This document shows, in pieces, positions 5,786 to 11,221 of a stretch of DNA of 11,221 nt. Origin of the DNA: BRH-c25 sp964619815 (GTDB lineage: Bacteria > Bacillota > Clostridia > Lutisporales > Lutisporaceae); contig CAZUGK010000140.1 of the NCBI GenBank assembly GCA_964619815.1, positions 1-11,221 of the forward strand, read 5' to 3'. The notes beneath the pieces are model-generated. The model was not told the origin of the DNA and searched no databases. It was given only the letters and a program-made list of their open reading frames with translations. The first letter of the stretch is position 1; every line of letters starts with the position of its first letter. A program made the translations under genes and the position numbers.

Positions 5786-7609
5786 TTGAACGGAATAGAA
5801 GAAAAGGAATTCAGCAGGAAGCTGGATTTTGGTCTGTGGCGCAGAATGATGAATTATATCAAGCCTTACAGAAAGCTTATGATATGCCTTGGCTTTGTCA
5901 TGGTTGGGGTTGCAGGTATTGACGTCCTGTTTCCCTTAATGACAAGATATGCCATCGACCATTTTGTTGTGACCGGAAATTTACAGGGAATGAGCCGTTT
6001 TGTCCTGCTTTACCTGCTGCTGATTGCAGTTCAGACCACTAATGTATGGCTGCTCATTTCCATAGCGGGCAAGGTGGATATGGGAATAGTTTATGATTTA
6101 AGGAAAAGAGGCTTCCAAAGGCTGCAGGAGCTTACTTTTTCTTACTATGACAAGACGGCGGTAGGCTGGCTTATGGCCAGAATGGTATCGGACAGCTCCA
6201 GGCTGGGAGATACCCTTGGCTGGGGTCTGGTAGACTTTACATGGGGACTTACGCTGATGACAGGTATTGCAGGAGTCATGCTCTTTACCGATTGGAAGCT
6301 GGCACTCATAAGCTTGTCGGTCGTACCGGTTCTGGCTGTGATAAGCATGTACTTTCAGCAGAAAATGCTGACTGCCCAGCGAAAGGTAAGAAAAACAAAT
6401 TCACGTATCACCGGTGCCTTTAACGAGGGAATAAGCGGAGCAAAGACCAGCAAGACCCTGGTGCTGGAAAAGAGAAATCTGGAGGAGTTCAGTACGCTTA
6501 CAAGGGATATGTACAGTTACTCGGTCCGGTCGGCGGTTCTGTCTTCAGTTTACCTGCCGTCCGTACTTGCTCTGGGCAGCATCGGAACAGGTCTGGCACT
6601 ATGGTTCGGCGGCGAGGCTGTTTTCATGCAGTCAATAAGCTATGGTACACTGGTGCTTTTTATAGGTTATTCCATTCAGTTCTTTGAGCCGGTGAGAGAG
6701 CTGGCCCGTGTCATTGCAGAGCTTCAAACAGCTCAGGCATCGGCCGAAAGGCTTCTGTCAATGATAGAAACCGAGCCTGAAATCTCGGACGCTGCCGAGG
6801 TTCTGGGAAAATACGGCGACATATTTAGTCCCAACCTTGATAAGTGGCCGAGAATAAAGGGCGGCATAACCTTCAGAAATGTATCCTTTTCCTATAAGGA
6901 CGGCGAGAAGGTGCTGGAGAATTTCAGCCTGGAGGTTAAGGCGGGAGAAACAATTGCGCTGGTTGGTGAGACGGGATCGGGGAAAACAACAATCGTCAAT
7001 TTGGCCTGCAGGTTCTATGAGCCGGTATCCGGAGAGATACTGATAGACGGAGTGAATTACAAGGAACGGCCTTTGGCATGGCTCCATGCCAATCTCGGCT
7101 ATGTACTGCAGAACCCGCATCTTTTCAGCGGAACTATACGTGAGAATATACGCTACGGCAGGCTTGATGCGTCGGATGACGAGGTTGAGAGCGCGGCAAG
7201 GCTGGTCAATGCCCACGGTTTTATCAGCAAACTGGAAAAAGGCTACGATACCGAAGTGGGGGAAGGCGGAAACAGGCTTTCCACCGGGGAAAAGCAGCTT
7301 ATTTCCTTTGCCAGGGCGGTACTGGCCAACCCAAGGATATTTATACTGGATGAGGCCACATCTTCTATAGATACCGAAACAGAACAGATAATACAGGATG
7401 CTATAAGAAAAGTATTGAAAAACAGGACCAGTTTCATAATTGCACACCGGCTGTCAACCATCCGGTCCGCGGACCGCATCCTTGTCATCCGCGATGGCGA
7501 GGTGCTTGAAGAGGGCAGCCACAATGCGCTTATCAAAAGGAAAGGGTATTATTACAGGCTGTATACCAACCAATTCATGGAGGAAAGGGAAATGGAGCTT
7601 TTGGTATAA
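5786..7609 (+). CDS. ABC exporter half-transporter, catalytic-site subunit (BmrD/TM288-like)
   Basis: A 607-residue membrane-ATPase fusion with six predicted membrane segments (about 30-320) and an ATPase domain (about 365-595). TTG 5786 is supported by GAGGTG (5773-5778) 7 bases upstream. Motifs are Walker A GETGSGKTT (394-402), Q-loop Q442, Walker B ILDEATS with D522 and catalytic E523, and H554. The signature motif reads LSTGE (498-502) instead of LSGGQ. This is the mirror image of the preceding subunit: its own Walker motifs pair with the partner's LSGGQ to make the working site, and its altered signature faces the partner's D515 to make the degenerate site. Together they form a heterodimeric exporter of the BmrCD/LmrCD/TM287-288 kind. 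Substrate is not visible from sequence; multidrug export is inferred from family and leader architecture. Confidence 0.9.
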   Translation: MNGIEEKEFSRKLDFGLWRRMMNYIKPYRKLMICLGFVMVGVAGIDVLFPLMTRYAIDHFVVTGNLQGMSRFVLLYLLLIAVQTTNVWLLISIAGKVDMGIVYDLRKRGFQRLQELTFSYYDKTAVGWLMARMVSDSSRLGDTLGWGLVDFTWGLTLMTGIAGVMLFTDWKLALISLSVVPVLAVISMYFQQKMLTAQRKVRKTNSRITGAFNEGISGAKTSKTLVLEKRNLEEFSTLTRDMYSYSVRSAVLSSVYLPSVLALGSIGTGLALWFGGEAVFMQSISYGTLVLFIGYSIQFFEPVRELARVIAELQTAQASAERLLSMIETEPEISDAAEVLGKYGDIFSPNLDKWPRIKGGITFRNVSFSYKDGEKVLENFSLEVKAGETIALVGETGSGKTTIVNLACRFYEPVSGEILIDGVNYKERPLAWLHANLGYVLQNPHLFSGTIRENIRYGRLDASDDEVESAARLVNAHGFISKLEKGYDTEVGEGGNRLSTGEKQLISFARAVLANPRIFILDEATSSIDTETEQIIQDAIRKVLKNRTSFIIAHRLSTIRSADRILVIRDGEVLEEGSHNALIKRKGYYYRLYTNQFMEEREMELLV

Positions 7610-7714
7610 AATTCGAAGAAAAGCAATTCCACTAATTCTCCGGATTATATCAAGGAGAATATATTTGCTGATAATCAAATAATGTTCCCCTTGTTGTCAC
7701 GGGCATAATACACC

Positions 7715-7760
7715 TATAAGAAGGGAACAGTCCAGAACTGTTCCCTTACATATTCTTATA
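7715..7760. terminator. Shared hairpin between convergent genes
   Basis: AAGGGAACAGT (7721-7731) and ACTGTTCCCTT (7737-7747) form a perfect 11-bp stem with a 5-base loop. TATAAGAA (7715-7722) and TTCTTATA (7753-7760) extend the symmetry outward; the outer arm overlaps the stop codon of the reductase. It lies between the exporter operon and a convergent gene, so it probably acts as a two-way terminator, although neither strand has a long T run. Confidence 0.6.
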
Positions 7761-8700
7761 CAACCCTGATAGCAAAGGCCGGGCATGAAGCGATGCAGTA
7801 TCCGCATTGAATACATTTTGACGGGTCAATAAATGCTTTGCCGGAAGCATCAAAGCTCGGGGCGTCACTGTGGCATGCTTCCATGCATTTGCCGCAGCTG
7901 ATGCACAGGCTCTGAAAAACACTAACATTTTTCTTATTCTTTATCTTTATTATATCATCTATATCTTTTTCATCATTAAAGTACCTGACGTTGTATATAG
8001 CCTCTTCCATGCTCACCATTCCAAGGGCTATAGCGTAATTAAGATTCCTTGCAAATTTCATGCAGGCATCAAAATCATCTATTAAACTACCGCCGCCCAG
8101 TGCCTTCATCAGGTACATGCCCTTTCCCTTCTGCTCACACAGGGCTATTGCCTTTTGCATATCCTCCACAGCCCCTTCCAGGATACCGCGGCCAGCCTTA
8201 TTAATAAGAGGAAAGACAATGTCAATCTCCGGCCTTGCTGCTGCAGCTTCTACTACTTTTACATTATGTGTTGATATCCCGACAGCTTTTATTATTCCTT
8301 TGCTTTTGTAGTTCAGCAGGCATTGCAGAGCTCCCTTCCGTATGTCAAAAACATCAGGGTTTACTCTTGCTGCATGGAGGTGAAAAATGTCAATATAATC
8401 TATACCCATTCCTTCTAAAGCTTCAATTACTGCCTTTTCCATATCTTCATAAGAGGCAGCCGTTGATTTTGTAGCTATTACCGGCCTGATTCCCGTCTTT
8501 TCCATGGCCGCTTTTATTGGTGAATAGGTTTTGTACATTTGAGCTGTATCTACGAAATTAACTCCGCTTTCCAGCGCATAGGCTATTATTTCGGCAGACT
8601 CTTCTACCGTCAGGTTTTTTTGAAGAGGTCCCATGGGCAGTGCTCCAAAACACAGTTCGGTTACTTCTATGCCTGTATTCCCAAGAATTCTCTTTTTCAA
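7756..8700 (-). CDS. Aldo/keto reductase with C-terminal 2[4Fe-4S] ferredoxin domain
   Basis: A 314-residue cytosolic oxidoreductase. Residues 1-260 form the aldo/keto reductase barrel with the full tetrad D51, Y56 (DTAQMYK), K78 (IATKST) and H109 (FHLHA). Residues 262-310 carry two ferredoxin-type cluster motifs, C266/269/272/276 (CISCGKCMEAC) and C296/299/302/306 (CIQCGYCIASCP). Such fusions are common in anaerobes and suggest that electrons pass between a nicotinamide cofactor and iron-sulfur carriers; the substrate is unknown. TTG 8700 is chosen because AGGGG (8712-8708 on this strand) lies 7 bases before it and the protein then begins MKKRILGNTG, the usual family start; the ATG at 8718 lacks a binding site. 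The gene reads alone, convergent to the exporter operon. Confidence 0.88.
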   Translation of the reverse strand: MKKRILGNTGIEVTELCFGALPMGPLQKNLTVEESAEIIAYALESGVNFVDTAQMYKTYSPIKAAMEKTGIRPVIATKSTAASYEDMEKAVIEALEGMGIDYIDIFHLHAARVNPDVFDIRKGALQCLLNYKSKGIIKAVGISTHNVKVVEAAAARPEIDIVFPLINKAGRGILEGAVEDMQKAIALCEQKGKGMYLMKALGGGSLIDDFDACMKFARNLNYAIALGMVSMEEAIYNVRYFNDEKDIDDIIKIKNKKNVSVFQSLCISCGKCMEACHSDAPSFDASGKAFIDPSKCIQCGYCIASCPAFAIRVV

Positions 8701-8718
8701 AGTATCACCCCTCAACAT

Positions 8719-8866
8719 ATTTTAGCATCGAAATCTCCACTTTCATTATCAAGTCTCGTTTTAAAATTTGAGAAGTTATGTCAAAAAAGATGCCAATATT
8801 TAACTTCTTATTATGCCATTTAAACTCCTTTATCTGATTGGGCGATTCGAACTATCGCAGATTGGC
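8719..8866. other. Spacer with small inverted repeats
   Basis: AGAAGTTA (8771-8778) and TAACTTCT (8801-8808) form an 8-bp inverted repeat; on the minus strand a TTGACA lies between the arms, with only a weak -10 (TAAAAC) 15 bases on, so a reductase promoter here is possible but not convincing. GCGAT (8842-8846) with ATCGC (8854-8858) makes a 5-bp hairpin just after the nuclease gene stop and may help end its transcript, without a T run. Confidence 0.35.
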
Positions 8867-9886
8867 TTATTCCAATATTTTCAATCGCCTTATTATTTCT
8901 TCCGGTTCCGGGAGAAGGTCTTTCATGGCTTCCGGCAAAGATGGACTCAGCTGATATGTGGCTATCCCAATCGGGACATTCGTGCGTTTTAAGGCATATT
9001 CCACATAAGTTTTATCCTTACTCTTGCAGATAATAATCCCAATAGAGGGATTTTCCTCTGGTAACTTTATCAATTCGTCTAAAACGGTCAAATACAACTG
9101 CATTTTTCCTGCGTGCTCTACTTCAAATTCTCCTATTTTAAGTTCAATTGCAACAAGACTGCGAAGTCTTCTATGAAATAGTAATAAATCGATGTATAAA
9201 TCCTTATGGCCAACTGTCAAATGATATTGATTCCCGATAAAAGCAAAGTCACCTCCCATTTCTGCAAGAAATTCCCTGACATGATTAATCAGTTGGATTT
9301 CCAACTCATGTTCTGTATACTCCGGAGACAGTTCTGCAAAGTCAAATATATACTCGTCCTTTACCGCCAGTTTGGCCTGTGTTTTTCTTTCCTCCGGAAG
9401 AGTCAAATCAAAATTAGTCTGGTTCAGAAGATACTTCTCGTATTCTTTGGCTTCAATAAAGTTTGTCAGAATACGTTTCGTCCATCCATACCGTTTTGTC
9501 ATCTGGATATAAAACTCTTTTTCCAAATCGTCCTTGCATTTTTCCATTATAAGGATATTATTGCTCCAGCTGATTTCTCGCACCAATTGTGCGAGTTTTT
9601 CAGAATCCTTGTATGACAAATAAAAGTTTCTCATTCTCCATAAATTAGCCACCGAATACCCTTTGGCCCCCGGAAATGTTTTTTGAAGTTTCTCTGACAA
9701 AACCTGGACAATTGATTTTCCCCAACTGTTCAATTCCTGCTGACTGTAAATTTCTTTGCCTATTTCCCAGTAAAGGTTAATTGTTTCGGAATTCATCAAT
9801 TTTAAAACATGATATTGTTTTTTCTGTATTAAATCTTTAATTTTCTCAACAAATGGCGTATATCCTGATTTTTCAATATGCTCCAT
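8867..9886 (-). CDS. DUF1016/YhcG-family PD-(D/E)XK nuclease
   Basis: A 339-residue protein with the two parts of the YhcG family. The N-terminal DUF1016 region (about 10-165) contains INLYWEIGKEI, FPGAKGYSVANLWRMRNFY and LAQLVREISWSNNILI. The C-terminal PD-(D/E)XK nuclease domain (about 185-335) contains D233 in YIDLLLFH, then E248 and K250 in AIELKIGEF, and Q263, which together make a plausible metal-dependent active site. The ATG has GGAGG 7 bases upstream. It lies 101 bases after the JetD-type gene on the same strand and could be co-transcribed with it. YhcG proteins are often found near restriction-modification and other defence genes, but their cellular role is poorly defined. A DNA-cleaving or recombination-linked function is inferred from the fold. 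Confidence 0.88.
   Translation of the reverse strand: MEHIEKSGYTPFVEKIKDLIQKKQYHVLKLMNSETINLYWEIGKEIYSQQELNSWGKSIVQVLSEKLQKTFPGAKGYSVANLWRMRNFYLSYKDSEKLAQLVREISWSNNILIMEKCKDDLEKEFYIQMTKRYGWTKRILTNFIEAKEYEKYLLNQTNFDLTLPEERKTQAKLAVKDEYIFDFAELSPEYTEHELEIQLINHVREFLAEMGGDFAFIGNQYHLTVGHKDLYIDLLLFHRRLRSLVAIELKIGEFEVEHAGKMQLYLTVLDELIKLPEENPSIGIIICKSKDKTYVEYALKRTNVPIGIATYQLSPSLPEAMKDLLPEPEEIIRRLKILE
9577..9595. repeat. GC-rich palindrome, copy inside the nuclease gene
   Basis: CTCGCAC (9577-9583) and GTGCGAG (9589-9595) flank CAATT. The 19-bp unit matches the copy at 9903-9921 at 17 of 19 positions. It falls in the codons for LAQLVRE, a conserved stretch of DUF1016, so coding constraint may explain this copy. 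Confidence 0.55.
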
Positions 9887-9902
9887 CTTATTTCCTCCAA
9901 AT

Positions 9903-9921
9903 CTCGCGCCACTTGTGCGAG
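9903..9921. repeat. GC-rich palindrome, copy before the nuclease gene
   Basis: CTCGCGC and GTGCGAG flank CACTT, just upstream of the ribosome binding site of the DUF1016 gene. It is a near copy (17 of 19) of the palindrome inside that gene, 326 bases away. In the transcript it would form a hairpin close to the binding site. It could be an operator, a translation-control hairpin or a relic of gene duplication. Confidence 0.55.
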
Positions 9922-9987
9922 AAATTTATTTGCAAATGTATTGCTGATGCATTTTCCCATGGTTTTGCATCTCCATTAAACAGTGTC

Positions 9988-11175
9988 TTATGTCATTAAA
10001 AAGCATTCCTGTTCAATTCCATATTTCTCAACTACTAATAAATCAATGAGCTCCTGAAGTAGCGGCTCTTTTAGCTTTTTTAATTTTTCTACTGTCTGTA
10101 GCTCTATAGGTGTACCATATCCTATATTTCTGTATTTTATATATATTTCCCTGTCCATCATAAATGGTTGGACCTCTGGGAATACTTTTTCTCTTATATA
10201 TTTAAAGATTCTTGCGCCGCCATAATCCAAATCGCTGCTGTGCAAAAACGTAGTTGATTTGTTATTTCCTTCCAACCCCGGTCTGCCATTAAGTACATTT
10301 CTTAGATTCACTAAAAAATCTCTCTCTTTTGGTGAAAAGAAGCCATGAGTGAATATGAACAATGTTCCCTCTTCAAATTCTGTCAACTCAAAGTTCGCCT
10401 TATTTTCAATTGTAACAATATTCTTAATACTCTGCTCAGGAAGGATTTTCACATGTTTGAGCGTTTTACTGTTTAAAGTAACACCATATTTATAATCGGA
10501 TAATTCTAAACGTTTTCCCGCCAATTCAAGGCTTAAATTGCCTTTTACATACAACTGTTGTGCATAATCTTCTAGGAAAATCTGTTCCAGCACTTGCGAA
10601 TCATTCATAGCATCATCAACATCAGGACAATGCTTACGAGCAATACTGATAATGGTCTTCTGTAAATGGTTTTCAAATTTTTTAGAATCAGATAGAAACT
10701 TTGCGCTGAATATTCGTTTATAGATAGGTTCACTTAGTGAATCTAAGCCTTTCATGCATTCTAGAAATCCAGATTTTTTTAAGTTCTGAGTAATATTTCC
10801 CTTCTCAAGTTGCATAAGCAAACTCTGATAATAAGCTGCAATCCAATCTTTCTGCAGCTTCGGAAGTTCATTTTTAATCCGGCTGTAATAGCCCGCAAGC
10901 AGTTCCTGCGGCTTTATCTTTCCCGCTATTTCATACAGCGCGGGCATACTATCCATATTATACTTTATATTTAGAATCTCGCTTTTTCCGTCATACCATT
11001 TGACAGTCAGGAGCCCCAGTTTTTCCAATTCTTCTGCCTGCCTCAAAAAGTCAGTTTTCCCTATTTTATCATAATCTGACTGCTGCGGCTTAAAGTTCTT
11101 GTTTCCACTCAATCGACCCAAACGACCCAAGGAACTTCTGTCATTTTTTTCAATCAATAAATCCGCTAATTGCAC
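9988..11175 (-). CDS. jetD: Wadjet JetD-type protein (DUF2220, Toprim-like nuclease subunit)
   Basis: A 395-residue protein assigned to JetD, the nuclease subunit that cuts closed circular DNA trapped by the SMC-like JetABC complex in Wadjet plasmid-defence systems. The C-terminal half shows the DUF2220 signatures: VTIENKANF (E257 from this start), FIFTHGFFSPKERDFL, and HSSDLDYGGARIFKYIR (D315, D317), a Toprim-like acidic pair, then a closing EQE motif. The N-terminal part has a winged-helix-like FLRQAEELEKLGLLTV segment. GTG 11175 is preferred because AGAGAGGG lies 7 bases before it; the longer in-frame TTG at 11202 has no binding site. JetA, JetB and JetC normally precede this gene and would lie beyond the right edge on this strand, so a full system cannot be confirmed. 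The Wadjet subtype is not resolved. Confidence 0.82.
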   Translation of the reverse strand: MQLADLLIEKNDRSSLGRLGRLSGNKNFKPQQSDYDKIGKTDFLRQAEELEKLGLLTVKWYDGKSEILNIKYNMDSMPALYEIAGKIKPQELLAGYYSRIKNELPKLQKDWIAAYYQSLLMQLEKGNITQNLKKSGFLECMKGLDSLSEPIYKRIFSAKFLSDSKKFENHLQKTIISIARKHCPDVDDAMNDSQVLEQIFLEDYAQQLYVKGNLSLELAGKRLELSDYKYGVTLNSKTLKHVKILPEQSIKNIVTIENKANFELTEFEEGTLFIFTHGFFSPKERDFLVNLRNVLNGRPGLEGNNKSTTFLHSSDLDYGGARIFKYIREKVFPEVQPFMMDREIYIKYRNIGYGTPIELQTVEKLKKLKEPLLQELIDLLVVEKYGIEQECFLMT

Positions 11176-11221
11176 AAAACCACCCTCTCTGCTCTTACTC
11201 AATTACTTAAACATCTGAACG

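Noticed and set aside
6758..7447. 229-codon minus-strand open frame inside the second exporter gene
   Set aside because: It lies wholly antisense to the ATPase domain, has no recognisable product, and is a by-product of codon use in the real gene.
8842..8858. TTCGAA-containing hairpin resembling a tRNA T-arm
   Set aside because: The paired stem forces a TCGAACT loop out of register with a T-loop, and no acceptor, D or anticodon arms surround it.
9206..9616. 136-codon plus-strand frame antisense to the DUF1016 gene
   Set aside because: It is a shadow frame of a gene with clear catalytic motifs and has no family resemblance.
1..11221. CRISPR array or tRNA/rRNA genes
   Set aside because: No regularly spaced direct repeats with unique spacers, and no cloverleaf or rRNA-like stretch, could be found by eye on either strand.

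Overview
The window looks like an accessory stretch from a low-to-moderate GC Firmicute, most likely class Clostridia. The reasons are strong AGGAGG-type ribosome binding sites, frequent TTG and GTG starts, canonical sigma-A promoters, and an aldo/keto reductase fused to a two-cluster ferredoxin domain. That assignment is inferred from style, not from a marker gene.

Left third (1-3400, mostly + strand): an IS110-family insertion sequence with a structured non-coding leader, a good candidate for a bridge RNA. Its transposase is split by one extra base in an A8 run just after the catalytic serine. A quiet AT-rich spacer follows, then a Phd/YefM-type antitoxin and RelE/ParE-type toxin pair. The pair has a textbook promoter whose -10 box runs into five 12-bp operator-like repeats. 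After it comes a decayed C-terminal scrap of an M20-family metallopeptidase.

Centre (3400-7610, + strand): the most interesting part. Two half-size ABC exporters form a heterodimeric pair; the first has a degenerate Walker B and the second a degenerate signature motif. Ahead of them lie a sigma-A promoter, a 27-codon leader peptide with a strong ribosome binding site, and two intrinsic terminators. These elements can form mutually exclusive helices: leader SD with a late leader-ORF segment, that segment with the 5' arm of terminator 1, and the 3' arm of terminator 1 with the 5' arm of terminator 2. This is the layout expected of ribosome-mediated transcription attenuation, as known for Bacillus subtilis bmrB-bmrCD, where antibiotic-stalled ribosomes switch on a drug exporter. 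Two further perfect hairpins sit between the exporter genes.

Right third (7610-11221, - strand): an aldo/keto reductase-ferredoxin protein converges on the exporter operon across a shared long hairpin. Upstream of it are a DUF1016/YhcG-type PD-(D/E)XK nuclease and a Wadjet JetD-type protein (DUF2220). The last two read in the same direction 100 bp apart and probably belong to a defence cassette whose JetA, JetB and JetC genes would lie beyond the right edge. A 19-bp GC-rich palindrome occurs twice, once just before the nuclease gene and once inside it.
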